NCBI RefSeq assembly: GCF_900105415.1
Contig: NZ_FNSM01000001.1
Location: 3,324,501 to 3,388,500, forward strand
Direction of reading: 5' to 3'
DNA from: Streptomyces sp. TLI_105
GTDB lineage: Bacteria; Actinomycetota; Actinomycetes; Streptomycetales; Streptomycetaceae
DNA length: 64,000 bases
Both the position numbers and the translations under genes were made by a program. The notes beneath the pieces are model-generated. The model was not told the origin of the DNA. It saw nothing but the letters and a program-made list of their open reading frames with translations, and did not search any database. Numbering within the stretch: position 1 is the stretch's first letter; each line of letters starts with the position of its first letter. This document shows positions 46,619 to 58,891 of the stretch, in pieces.

Positions 46619-47542
46619 ATGGCCGAGACCACAACCACATACGCCGGAAACGACCTCACCGCCGACATCGCGCCCGGCTCGCTGATCACCCAGGACGGGC
46701 AGATCCAGTGGGCCGGGCTCCTCATCGGCCCCGGTACGCCGTTCAACGTCGACCGGTCCGGTCTCCAGGGCTGGGAGGACCTGCCGGAGTACGACTCCTC
46801 CGACGCCGACCGGCCCACCTCGCACGGCGCCTGGCCCGGCTCCCGGTACGCCAAGCCGCGCAAGATCAGCGGCACGGTCGTGCTGATGCCGGAGTACGAC
46901 GGCGCGACGGAGGTCATCCGCGCCCTGCGCCAGTCGCTGGCCCTGCTCGACGAGGAGCGCTGGCTCACCGTCCGGCTGCACGGCGAACTCCTCGCCGTGC
47001 GCGCCCGGATCGCCCAGCGGGTGGTCCCCGCGGACCAGGGCTTCGCCACCCAGGGCAGCTCGAAGATGTCGATCCAGTGGCTCGCCTCCGACCCGCGCCG
47101 CTACACCGTCAACGAGCAGAGCGCCTCCACCACGCCGCCGCAGCCGGAGACGGGCCTGACCTGGCCGCTGACCTGGCCGCTCAACTGGGGCCAGGCCAAG
47201 TCCACCGGCGACGCCGTCGCCGAGAACACCGGCTCCGCCGCCACGCACCCGGTGATCGTCTTCCGCGGCCCCTGCTCCATGCCGACCGTCACCGAGCGGG
47301 TCTCCAAGCGCCGGCTGCGGTACGCGATCGACCTGGCCGCCGGCGACGAGCTCGTCGTCGACACCGCCAACGGCACGGTGATGCTCAACAACACCGCCTC
47401 CCGCCGCCACACGGCGATGGCCGACTCCAGTCCGGAGGAGCTGTTCCTCCTCGAACCGGGCCGCACGGAGCTGTCGTTCCGGCCCGACTCGGCCACCCCC
47501 GAGGCCCTGATGACGGTCCGCTGGCGCAGCGCCGAGTGGTGA
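46619..47542 (+). CDS. Distal tail protein-like (Dit)
   Basis: This 307-residue protein follows the tape measures, the standard place for the distal tail protein that caps the tube and carries the tip. Early segments include QDGQIQWAGLLIGPGTPFNV, GTVVLMPEYDG and VIRALRQSLALLDEERWLTV, and the C-terminal half (about 160-307) is beta-rich (HPVIVFRGPCSMPTVTERV). This pattern is seen in phage Dit/siphovirus tail proteins. The ATG overlaps no other gene. Confidence 0.65.
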   Translation: MAETTTTYAGNDLTADIAPGSLITQDGQIQWAGLLIGPGTPFNVDRSGLQGWEDLPEYDSSDADRPTSHGAWPGSRYAKPRKISGTVVLMPEYDGATEVIRALRQSLALLDEERWLTVRLHGELLAVRARIAQRVVPADQGFATQGSSKMSIQWLASDPRRYTVNEQSASTTPPQPETGLTWPLTWPLNWGQAKSTGDAVAENTGSAATHPVIVFRGPCSMPTVTERVSKRRLRYAIDLAAGDELVVDTANGTVMLNNTASRRHTAMADSSPEELFLLEPGRTELSFRPDSATPEALMTVRWRSAEW

Positions 47543-47594
47543 CCGCCGCCTAGGCGCCGACCTCCTTCCCGCCCCGCACAGAAGAGGTGAACCC

Positions 47595-48788
47595 ATGACC
47601 GTACGGGCCGCCTGGCTCCAATCCACAGGCCAGACCCGCGAGGACACCCGGATCGCCCTGTCCGCGCTCCTCACACCCAACGGGCAGAGCGCCGCGGAGA
47701 CTCCGCTGCGCTCGCGGCCCGGCATCGTGCCCGGCGGCCTGGTGCTGACGGGCACGTCCGCGATGCAGTGCACGATCGGCACCGGCCGGGCCGTGATCCA
47801 GGGGGCCGACACCGCCCAGGGGCCCTACATGCTGGCGGTGACCGCCCCCGAGACGCTGACCATCCCGGACGGCGACCCGCAGTACGGCCGGATCGACCTG
47901 ATCGAACTGGCCGTGCTCGACGACGCGTACGACAGGAGCGGCTCCACCGCGGCCCTCATCCGACTGGTCAAGGGCACCCCGTCGGCCACCCCGGTCGCGC
48001 CCGCCTCGGGCCCCGGCAGCGCCTTCCCGCTCTACACCGTCTCGGTGCCGGCCGGCACCTCGGCCGGCACCGGCGGCGTCCAGTGGACCACCGCGGGCGT
48101 CGTCACCACCCTGCACTACCCGATGACCGCACTCGGCGGCATCATCCCGACCAGCGGCTTCAAGGGCGCCTACGTCGGCCAGTACCGCGACGTCGCGGGC
48201 CTGCTCCAGCGCTGGGACGGCACGACCTGGGTCTCGTACCCGAAGCCGATCGGCGGCATCGCCCCGCACGGCACGATGACGACCGGCGGCTACACCGGCC
48301 AGTACCGCGACAACGCCGGCGTGCTCCAGCGCTGGGACGGCGCGGCCTGGCAGTACGCCGAGGGCAAGGCGACCATCCTGTTCAGCGTCTCGCAGACGAC
48401 GATGCAGAGCGTGCCCGCCGGCACCTGGACGCCGATCACCCTCAACTACGTCGACATCGACGACTTCACCGGCTGGAACGGCACCGACAGCTTCGTCGTC
48501 CCGCGCACCGGCTGGTGGCGAGTCTCCGGCCACGTCGCCTGGAACGGCGACTCCACCACCGGCGTGCGCGGCGCCCGCATCACCCTCGGCGGGGTCGGCG
48601 TGCCCCGGATGACCTGGCTGACCCAGGCGTCCACCGGCGCCGTCACCGTCGGCGGCGAGGGCCTGATCAAGCTCACCGCGGGCAACGTCCTCCAGCTCGC
48701 CGGCTACCACAACCACACGGCCGCCGTCCGCACCCTCGGCGGCTCGGGCTACTACAGCGCCCTCACCGCCCAGTGGATCCGGTCCTGA
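47595..48788 (+). CDS. Tail fibre/appendage-like protein, paralogue 1
   Basis: This is one of three tandem paralogues, 397 residues. The N-terminal 200 residues are shared: WLQSTGQTREDTRIALSALL, RPGIVPGGLVLTGTSAMQCT and DRPQYGRIDLIELAVLD-like (sequence DPQYGRIDLIELAVLDD). Two repeats follow with the form YxGQYRDxxGxLQRWDGxxW (AYVGQYRDVAGLLQRWDGTT, GYTGQYRDNAGVLQRWDGAA). The C-terminal 130 residues are unique (FSVSQTTMQSVPAGTWTPIT, HVAWNGDSTTG), a beta-sandwich-like tip that could bind a receptor. Confidence 0.7.
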   Translation: MTVRAAWLQSTGQTREDTRIALSALLTPNGQSAAETPLRSRPGIVPGGLVLTGTSAMQCTIGTGRAVIQGADTAQGPYMLAVTAPETLTIPDGDPQYGRIDLIELAVLDDAYDRSGSTAALIRLVKGTPSATPVAPASGPGSAFPLYTVSVPAGTSAGTGGVQWTTAGVVTTLHYPMTALGGIIPTSGFKGAYVGQYRDVAGLLQRWDGTTWVSYPKPIGGIAPHGTMTTGGYTGQYRDNAGVLQRWDGAAWQYAEGKATILFSVSQTTMQSVPAGTWTPITLNYVDIDDFTGWNGTDSFVVPRTGWWRVSGHVAWNGDSTTGVRGARITLGGVGVPRMTWLTQASTGAVTVGGEGLIKLTAGNVLQLAGYHNHTAAVRTLGGSGYYSALTAQWIRS

Positions 48789-48828
48789 CCGCCCTCCCCT
48801 CCCCGCACCTCCCCGATTGGAGAACCCC

Positions 48829-50049
48829 GTGAACCTGCGCAGCAGCTGGGTCGCCGAGACCGGCCAGACCCGCGAGGACACCCGCCTCAACCAGGTCGGC
48901 GCGACCACCATGACCAACCCCGTCCAGGTCCGCTCCGGCATCCTGCCGGGCTCCTACGGCGGCCAGTGGCGACTGTCCGGCTTCTGGATGGACAAGGCCT
49001 CCGCCATGACGGCGACCGTCTCCGAGGGCCGGGCCGTCATCCAGGGCGACATCTCCCAGGGCGTCTACCCGGTGACCCTGCCGGCCGCCGAGCAGGTCAC
49101 CTTCGCCCCCGGCTCCGCGACGTACGGCCGCATCGACCTGGTGGTCCTGCGGATCTACGACAAGCTCTACGACGGCGGCACCCGCAACGAGGGTGTGATC
49201 GAGGTCATCCAGGGCGTGCCGGACGCCGCCCCCAAGGCCCCGGCGGTCCCGCCGCGCAGCCTCCCGCTGTACGAGGTGACGGTCCCGGCCGGCGCCAGCG
49301 CGGGCAACGGCGGCATCCCGTGGAACACCTCCCTGAAGGACCTGCGCACGCCGGTCGTCGCCCTCGGCGGCATTCTCCCGGTCGAGGGCCAGGTCCTGCC
49401 GGGCGCGTACCCGGGCCAGTACCAGGACACCCCCAACAACCAGTTCCAGCGCTGGGACGGCGGCCGGTGGGTCGCCTACCCGGAGGCTGTCGGCGGCATC
49501 GTCCCGACCTCCGTCAACTCCACCACCCCGGGCAGCTACACGGGCCAGTACCGGGGCACCGCGGCCGGTCCGCTCCAGCGCTGGAACGGCACGGCGTGGG
49601 TGTCGGCGTACCCGGGTCCGTACTTCAACGACTCGCTGGACGCGGGCTACACGCTCTCGACGACCTACGTGGACACGCTGATCGACCGGGCGACCAACCC
49701 GCTGACGGTGACCTTCGTCGCCCCGGAGACCCGACAGGCCATCCTCACCTTCGGTTCGCGCGTGGAGCTGGACCTGAACTCCGGCACAACGGGCATCGCC
49801 AGCTCGGCCTGGATGTGCGTGCGCATCACACAGGGCACCACCGTCGTCCGCGAGGTGGACGACGAATTCGCCGCCGTCGGCTCCAAGTCGGCCGACCCCA
49901 CGGACGCCGTCTCCATCTCGACCACCCAGCGCCTCTACAACCTGACGCCGGGGGCGACCTACGCGATCACCGCGTACTACCGGACGACCAACACCAACGT
50001 GCGTGCCTGGTTCGACAACACCTTCATCCAGGTCACCCCGCAGTACTGA
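48829..50049 (+). CDS. Tail fibre/appendage-like protein, paralogue 2
   Basis: This 406-residue protein has the conserved N-terminus (WVAETGQTREDTRLNQVGAT, VRSGILPGSYGGQWRLSGFW) and the two QY/QRWDG repeats (AYPGQYQDTPNNQFQRWDGG, SYTGQYRGTAAGPLQRWNGT). Its C-terminal domain of about 140 residues (YTLSTTYVDTLIDRATNPLT, AITAYYRTTNTNVRAW) differs from the other two. I chose the GTG at 48829 since GGAGAA precedes it; an in-frame TTG at 48817 lacks a site. Confidence 0.7.
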   Translation: MNLRSSWVAETGQTREDTRLNQVGATTMTNPVQVRSGILPGSYGGQWRLSGFWMDKASAMTATVSEGRAVIQGDISQGVYPVTLPAAEQVTFAPGSATYGRIDLVVLRIYDKLYDGGTRNEGVIEVIQGVPDAAPKAPAVPPRSLPLYEVTVPAGASAGNGGIPWNTSLKDLRTPVVALGGILPVEGQVLPGAYPGQYQDTPNNQFQRWDGGRWVAYPEAVGGIVPTSVNSTTPGSYTGQYRGTAAGPLQRWNGTAWVSAYPGPYFNDSLDAGYTLSTTYVDTLIDRATNPLTVTFVAPETRQAILTFGSRVELDLNSGTTGIASSAWMCVRITQGTTVVREVDDEFAAVGSKSADPTDAVSISTTQRLYNLTPGATYAITAYYRTTNTNVRAWFDNTFIQVTPQY

Positions 50050-50086
50050 GTCCACCGGGCCGCCGCCCCTACTTCCAGGAGATCCC

Positions 50087-51226
50087 ATGCCCGTACGCTC
50101 CGGATGGCTGATGCCCACCGGTCAGACCCGCCAGAACACCCGCATCACCAACATCGGCGCCACCACCCCCGTCAACCCGCTCGGCGTCCGGTCCGGCATC
50201 CTGCCCGGCACGTACGACGGCAAGTACCGGGTCGGCGGTCTGTGGATGAGCTCCACCGGCCCGATGACGGCCACCGTCTACCACGGCAAGGCCGTCGTCC
50301 AGGGGGCCACCACCGACGGCGCCTACCCGGTCGCCCTCGACGAGGACATCACCCTCACCTTCGCCGACGGCGACCCGCTCAACGACCGCATCGACCTCGT
50401 CGTGGTCCGCGTCTACGACAACGACGTGGACGCCCTCGGCAAGTACGAGGCCGGCATCGAGATCGTCAAGGGCACCCCGGCGGCCGTGCCGGCCGCCCCG
50501 GCCTCCCCCGCCCGCTCCCTGCCCCTGTTCACGGTGAAGGTGAAGAAGGGCGCCTCCGCTGGCACCGGCGGCATCGACTGGGCGGGCGGCGCCTCCACCG
50601 ACCTGCGCACCACGACCGTCTCCTCCGGCGGCATCCTGCCCGTCTACAACAACGCCGGCGTGCCCGGCGCCTACCCGGGCCAGTACCAGGACAACGACAA
50701 CGCCCACTTCCTCCAGCGCTGGGACGGCACCGCCTGGGTCGCCTACCCCAAGGAGATCGGCGGCATCGCGCCCAGCGGCGCGGTCACCACCGGCAGCTAC
50801 ACCGGTCAGTACCGCGACTACAACGGCCAGCTCCAGCGCTGGAACGGCACCGCCTGGGCGGCCTACCAGCCGCCCGTCGAGATCGAGACCACCAACACCG
50901 GTGCCGTCGCCCTCACCAACTGGTCGATGGTGGCGTTCTCCGGCCGCAGGACCAAGAGCGGCCTGTGCACCATCACCGCCACCGTCACCCGCACCGGCGC
51001 CCAGGTCAACGTCGACAGCTCCGGCAACATCGCCGACGAGCAGCTGTGCACCATCCCGGCCGGCTGGCGTCCGGCCACGGACTTCGAGGCCACGGCCAGC
51101 GACGGGTACGGCGACGGCGCCGCCAACATCCGCGCCGACGGACGCGTCGACCTGCGGACCTGGTCCTACAACGGCGCCCTGGCCGCCGGGCGGAACATCC
51201 GCATCTCCGCCACCTACGTCCTGTAA
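50087..51226 (+). CDS. Tail fibre/appendage-like protein, paralogue 3
   Basis: This 379-residue protein has the same N-terminus (WLMPTGQTRQNTRITNIGAT, VRSGILPGTYDGKYRVGGLW) and the repeats AYPGQYQDNDNAHFLQRWDG and SYTGQYRDYNGQLQRWNGTA. The C-terminal 100 residues (TNTGAVALTNWSMVAFSG, GYGDGAANIRADGRVDLRTW) are again different. AGGAG lies upstream of the ATG. Confidence 0.7.
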   Translation: MPVRSGWLMPTGQTRQNTRITNIGATTPVNPLGVRSGILPGTYDGKYRVGGLWMSSTGPMTATVYHGKAVVQGATTDGAYPVALDEDITLTFADGDPLNDRIDLVVVRVYDNDVDALGKYEAGIEIVKGTPAAVPAAPASPARSLPLFTVKVKKGASAGTGGIDWAGGASTDLRTTTVSSGGILPVYNNAGVPGAYPGQYQDNDNAHFLQRWDGTAWVAYPKEIGGIAPSGAVTTGSYTGQYRDYNGQLQRWNGTAWAAYQPPVEIETTNTGAVALTNWSMVAFSGRRTKSGLCTITATVTRTGAQVNVDSSGNIADEQLCTIPAGWRPATDFEATASDGYGDGAANIRADGRVDLRTWSYNGALAAGRNIRISATYVL

Positions 51227-51238
51227 GGGGGCCCACCG

Positions 51239-52369
51239 ATGGCAATCGACACGCCCTACCGGGCGATCTTCTGCGACCTGCTCACCGACCAGACGCTCGA
51301 CATCCTCCCCCTGCGGGACGTCTCGTTCGACGACTACATCGGCAAGGCGGGCTCCCTCTCCGGCACGATCCCCATCCCCGACAAGGCGATCGCCGAGCGC
51401 GTCAAGAAGGTCCGGGAGGGCCGCACCGCGGTCTACCTGGAGCGCGGCGGCGACCTGTGGTGGGGCGGCATCGTCTGGACCACCACCCTGCAGTCCAGTG
51501 GCCGCGGGGTGCTGACCCTCGGCATCCAGGCCGCCACGTTCGACTCGTACGCCGGACGCCGTCGCATCCGTACCGACATCACGTACACCACCCCGACCGA
51601 CCAGGTGGAGATCGCGCGCCGGCTCTGGCGCGAGCTCGACGTCCAGACCTACCCCGACGCCCCCGAGGGCCAGGAGCCCCGCCGCCTCGGGATCACGTAC
51701 GGCGACGAGGTCGCCAAGTTCCAGAAGACGGCGTCGTGGCGCAAGGGCGACGAGACCGTCTACCTGGAGGCGCTCGACCAGCTCGCCGCCACCGAGAACG
51801 GCTTCGAGTACCAGATCCTGGTCTACCGCGACCCGGTCACCGGGCAGCGGATCCGGCAGCTCCGCCTCGGCGAACCCAAGATCGTCACGGGCGCGACCGA
51901 CCTGGTCTTCGACCGGCCCGGCGTCATCCTGTCGTACTCCTTCCCGTACGACGCCACCCGCGGCGGCACCACCGCCCTGGCCCGCGGCGCCTCCGTCAAC
52001 GCCAACGCCGCCGCCGAGTCCCGGCCGATCTACTCCACCCAGCAGTACGCCAGCGACCTGCTCGTGGACGGCTGGCCGCTGATCGACCTGTCCTCGGACC
52101 ACAACGAGATCACCGACCAGCTCGCGCTCGACTCGGTGGCCGCCACGGAGCTCAAGCAGGCCCGCGGCGCCGTGGTGATCCCCTCGGTCTCCATCCACCT
52201 CGGCGGGATCGTCCCGCCGCAGCTCCTCGGCCGCGTCGCCCGCATCCGGATCACCGACGAGTGGTACTCCCAGGGCCTCGACGCCCGCTACCGCATCGTC
52301 GGCGCCAAGGTCACGCCCCCGGAGCGCGGCCGCCCCGACACCGCCGAGCTCTACCTCGAGGAGGCCTGA
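51239..52369 (+). CDS. Tail hub/baseplate protein, ReqiPepy6 gp37-like
   Basis: This 376-residue protein matches the pattern of siphophage gp37-like / Tal-type hub proteins in actinophages: a beta-rich N-terminus (RAIFCDLLTDQTLDILPLRD, YIGKAGSLSGTIPIPDKAIA, LWWGGIVWTTTLQSS), LAATENGFEYQILV and the C-terminal ITDEWYSQGLDARYRIVGAK. It probably forms the ring or hub to which the fibres attach. Family named from memory of pattern, not from a search. Confidence 0.65.
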   Translation: MAIDTPYRAIFCDLLTDQTLDILPLRDVSFDDYIGKAGSLSGTIPIPDKAIAERVKKVREGRTAVYLERGGDLWWGGIVWTTTLQSSGRGVLTLGIQAATFDSYAGRRRIRTDITYTTPTDQVEIARRLWRELDVQTYPDAPEGQEPRRLGITYGDEVAKFQKTASWRKGDETVYLEALDQLAATENGFEYQILVYRDPVTGQRIRQLRLGEPKIVTGATDLVFDRPGVILSYSFPYDATRGGTTALARGASVNANAAAESRPIYSTQQYASDLLVDGWPLIDLSSDHNEITDQLALDSVAATELKQARGAVVIPSVSIHLGGIVPPQLLGRVARIRITDEWYSQGLDARYRIVGAKVTPPERGRPDTAELYLEEA

Positions 52370-52938
52370 TGCCCCAGCTGCCCGAGGACATCATCGACCG
52401 GCTCAACCAGATGGAACGCCGGCTCAAGGCCCTGTCCACGGCCGTGAACACCCGTCCCGCCGTCAACGAGTTCCGTCCCCCGCCGTCCGGGAGCGTCACC
52501 ATCACCCGGCCGCTGTTCCGGATCTTCGACGGCTACAACCACGAGATCTTCGCGGACGACATCATGACCGGCGGCCTCGCCCGGCCCTGGCTCCAGCTCA
52601 TGCCGCCGCTCGCCAGCGACCCGGCCAAGTGGCCCTCCACCACCGCCCCCGCCTTCACCACCATCGCCCGCTGCATGAACCCCATCTGGCAGCCGAAGAT
52701 GCGGCTCGCCGTCAACACCGCGGCGTCGAGCGGCGGCACCGGCCAGGTGCGGGTTCTCGTCGACGGCGTCCCGTTCGGCCCCACGGTCACCGCGGGCATC
52801 ACCTATGACTACCTCGGCCTGCTGCCCGGCGACATGAAGACCCGGTTCGGCCAGACGATGGTCGTCGAGATCCAGGCCCTGGCCAGTGCCGGCACGGTCT
52901 ACGCCCAGCCCTCCCTCATCCACGGCGCCCAGACCTGA
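52369..52938 (+). CDS. Small tail-tip-like protein
   Basis: This 189-residue protein has a short N-terminal coiled helix (QLPEDIIDRLNQMERRLKAL) followed by a beta-rich domain (MRLAVNTAASSGGTGQVRVL, FGQTMVVEIQALA). GAGGAGG lies just upstream, and the ATG overlaps the previous stop (TGATG). An N-terminal trimeric coil followed by a beta domain is common in small tail-tip or fibre-tip proteins. Confidence 0.55.
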   Translation: MPQLPEDIIDRLNQMERRLKALSTAVNTRPAVNEFRPPPSGSVTITRPLFRIFDGYNHEIFADDIMTGGLARPWLQLMPPLASDPAKWPSTTAPAFTTIARCMNPIWQPKMRLAVNTAASSGGTGQVRVLVDGVPFGPTVTAGITYDYLGLLPGDMKTRFGQTMVVEIQALASAGTVYAQPSLIHGAQT

Positions 52939-52954
52939 CCCACGAGGAGCACCC

Positions 52955-53338
52955 ATGAACATCGACCCCACTCAGCCGTGGGGCGTGGCCATCGACTACG
53001 CGGGCCGCGCCACCGTCACCGAGAACGGCCACACCCTCACCATTCGCGTGTACGACAACACCATGGGCTACACCCTGCAGCGCGACCCGGTGACCGGGCA
53101 GTACCCGCCGGTGTACGTGACGGCCGAGGTCACCGAGAAGGGCACCGGCGACACCTCCCTGCGCGGTTCCGGCCTGATCGTCGTGGACGCCCGGGACGGC
53201 GTCCCGGCCGTCCCCGACCAGACCGCCGTCCAGCGCGCGGTGGCCGCCGCGCTCGCCGACTTCGAGACCCGCCGGTCCGCGTACGCCGACCTGTGCGCCA
53301 CCTGGGCGGCCCCGCCGGCCCCGGAACCCGCCCCGTAG
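52955..53338 (+). CDS. Small conserved protein of the tail module
   Basis: This 127-residue protein has a beta-rich first part (MNIDPTQPWGVAIDYAGRAT, LTIRVYDNTMGYTLQRDPVT) and a helical C-terminus (TAVQRAVAAALADFETRRSA). GAGGAG lies upstream. It is of unknown function, between the tip and lysis genes. Confidence 0.55.
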   Translation: MNIDPTQPWGVAIDYAGRATVTENGHTLTIRVYDNTMGYTLQRDPVTGQYPPVYVTAEVTEKGTGDTSLRGSGLIVVDARDGVPAVPDQTAVQRAVAAALADFETRRSAYADLCATWAAPPAPEPAP

Positions 53339-53366
53339 CAACCCGTACGGAAGAACCGCACCCCGC

Positions 53367-53389
53367 AGGCCCGCCCGACGCGGGCCTTT
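53367..53389 (+). terminator. Terminator between the tail and lysis genes
   Basis: The arms aggcccgc and gcgggcct form an 8-bp stem followed by TT. The amidase ribosome-binding site CGGAGGAC starts about 10 nt later, so lysis genes may depend on readthrough. Confidence 0.7.
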
Positions 53390-53410
53390 CTCATGTCCGG
53401 AGGACACCAG

Positions 53411-54322
53411 ATGGCCACTCCCCTCACCGCGGACCGGTTCGTCGCCGCGCTCCGCGCCGAAGGCGTCACCGTCGTCGAGCACCCCGGCTGGCGCACCCAC
53501 AACCGCAACGGCCACGGCGCCTGGGGCCCCGTGACCGGCGTGATCATCCACCACACCGTCTCCGCCGGCACCGCCAACACCGTCGAGATGTGCTTCGACG
53601 GATACGAAGGGCTGCCGGGCCCCCTCTGCCACGGCGTCATCGCCAAGGACGGCAGCGTCCACCTCGTCGCCAACGGCCGCGCCAACCACGCCGGCGGCGG
53701 CGACCCGTCCGTCCTCCAGGCCGTGATCAGCGAGACGTACGGAGACCGGCCGCCCGCCCCGCGCGAGCACCAGGGCAGCTCCGGCGCCGTCGACGGCAAC
53801 TCCCGCTTCTACGGCTTCGAGTGCGTCAACCTCGGCGACGGCCGCGACCCCTGGCCGCCCGCCCAGCTCGACGCGATCGAACGGGTCTCCGCCGCCCTGT
53901 GCCGGGCCCACGGCTGGGGCGCCCGCTCCGTCATCGGCCACAAGGAGTGGTCGGACTGGAAGGACGACCCCCGGGGCTTCGCCATGCCGACGATGCGCGA
54001 CCGGGTCCAGGCCCGGCTGAACAAGGCCCCCGCCAAGCCCGCCCCCGACGCCGGCAAGCCGGCCGCCCCCCGCCTCCAGCCCTTCCCGGGCACCTCGTTC
54101 TTCCGCAGGGAGACGAGCTCCCCGATCATCACGGCCATGGGCCGCCGCCTCGTCGCCGAGGGCTGCTCCGCGTACACCGTCGGCCCGAGCCCCCGCTGGG
54201 GCGAGGCCGACCGGCTCAGCTACGCGAAGTGGCAGCACAAGCTCGGCTTCCGCGGCTCCGACGCCGACGGCATCCCGGGCGCCGCGTCCTGGAACGCGCT
54301 GAAGGTCCCGTACACGAAGTAA
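53411..54322 (+). CDS. Peptidoglycan-recognition/N-acetylmuramoyl-L-alanine amidase (endolysin-like)
   Basis: This amidase, of 303 residues, cleaves the MurNAc-L-Ala bond. The amidase-2/PGRP domain has zinc ligands: GVIIHHTVS (His47, His48), the central SRFYGFECVNLGDG and GHKEWSDWKDDPRGFAMP. A linker (KPAPDAGKPAAPRLQP) joins it to a C-terminal peptidoglycan-binding-like domain (KWQHKLGFRGSDADGIPGAA). GGAGGAC lies upstream of the ATG at 53411. No signal peptide is seen, as in holin-dependent endolysins. Confidence 0.85.
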   Translation: MATPLTADRFVAALRAEGVTVVEHPGWRTHNRNGHGAWGPVTGVIIHHTVSAGTANTVEMCFDGYEGLPGPLCHGVIAKDGSVHLVANGRANHAGGGDPSVLQAVISETYGDRPPAPREHQGSSGAVDGNSRFYGFECVNLGDGRDPWPPAQLDAIERVSAALCRAHGWGARSVIGHKEWSDWKDDPRGFAMPTMRDRVQARLNKAPAKPAPDAGKPAAPRLQPFPGTSFFRRETSSPIITAMGRRLVAEGCSAYTVGPSPRWGEADRLSYAKWQHKLGFRGSDADGIPGAASWNALKVPYTK

Positions 54323-54338
54323 CCCAAGGAGCACAGTG

Positions 54339-54572
54339 ATGTCCGATGCCGCCAAGCGCACGGCCCGTACCGTCCTCCAGTCCGCCGTCGGCATCGCCGT
54401 CGTGCTCCCCGCCATCGTCGACGCCTCCGGCATCCCCGCGACCCTCCCCTGGGTCGCCGGGGCGCTGGCCGTCGCCGGCGGGCTGGCCCGGGTGATGGCC
54501 CTCGACCTGGTGCAGAACCTGCTGCCGTCCTGGCTGCGCAGCACCCCGGGCGGTGCCGATGACCGAGCCTGA
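54339..54572 (+). CDS. Holin-like small membrane protein
   Basis: This 77-residue protein has a first hydrophobic helix (VLQSAVGIAVVLPAIVDASG) and a second (ALAVAGGLARVMALDLVQNL). Two short membrane helices and a basic start are typical of holins. AAGGAG lies 7 nt before the ATG at 54339; an in-frame GTG at 54336 is less likely. It follows the endolysin and overlaps the next gene. Confidence 0.7.
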   Translation: MSDAAKRTARTVLQSAVGIAVVLPAIVDASGIPATLPWVAGALAVAGGLARVMALDLVQNLLPSWLRSTPGGADDRA

Positions 54573-54822
54573 TCCGAACGACCCCGTCGCCGTCGCCCTC
54601 GAACTGGAGCGGCTCCGCGGCACCCTGGAGGCCGGTTTCGCCCGCGTCGACGGCTCGCTCGCGCTGCTCGTGCAGCGCAGCGACCAGACCGACAAGCAGC
54701 TCGCCGACCACGAGGCCCGCCTCGACGACCTGGAGCGGGCCCGCTGGCCGGTGGCCAGCATCGCGGCGCTGACCGCGAGCGCCGGCCTGCTCGTCGCCGT
54801 CTGGGAACTGGCCGCGCGCTGA
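54559..54822 (+). CDS. Small coiled-coil membrane protein, lysis accessory
   Basis: This 87-residue protein has an N-terminal coiled coil (VALELERLRGTLEAGFARVD, QLADHEARLDDLERARW) and one C-terminal membrane helix (IAALTASAGLLVAVWELAAR). It overlaps the holin gene by 14 nt. Such proteins sit next to holins in actinophages. Confidence 0.65.
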   Translation: MTEPDPNDPVAVALELERLRGTLEAGFARVDGSLALLVQRSDQTDKQLADHEARLDDLERARWPVASIAALTASAGLLVAVWELAAR

Positions 54823-54826
54823 AACG

Positions 54827-54871
54827 CCGAAGGGCGGCCACCCCGTACGAAACGGGGTGGCCGCCCTTCGG
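54827..54871. terminator. Bidirectional terminator between the cassette and rpoC
   Basis: The arms ccgaagggcggccaccccgt and acggggtggccgcccttcgg form a perfect 20-bp stem with a 5-nt loop. It lies between the last cassette gene and the convergent rpoC and isolates the two. Confidence 0.9.
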
Positions 54872-54884
54872 TCAAGCGACTCGC

Positions 54885-58784
<3,900 letters not shown>

Positions 58785-58848
58785 TATGCGTCAATCCCTC
58801 TCAGGGTTGTAAGGCTGTGGGTCTGATACGGGGGTCCTGGGGCCGGCG

Positions 58849-58877
58849 GGGGACTCAGTGGGTTTCACCGAGTCCCC
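58849..58877 (-). promoter_or_regulatory. Hairpin in the rpoB-rpoC gap
   Basis: The arms ggggactcagtg and caccgagtcccc pair at 11 of 12 positions around a GGTTT loop, right after the rpoB stop. It may be a processing site; the two subunits must still be co-expressed. Confidence 0.55.
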
Positions 58878-58891
58878 GCACCGGACTCCCG

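Noticed and set aside
50104..52938. 944-codon open frame across the third fibre and hub genes
   Set aside because: It is an Arg/Pro/His-rich shadow; only its last 189 codons (from the ATG at 52369) match a plausible protein.
39653..54822. Contractile injection system or R-type tailocin
   Set aside because: No sheath, baseplate wedge, spike or AAA ATPase gene is present; the gene set and order are those of a non-contractile siphophage tail.
36581..54822. Complete prophage
   Set aside because: There is no integrase, terminase, portal, protease or capsid gene, and no recognisable attachment-site repeats at the edges.
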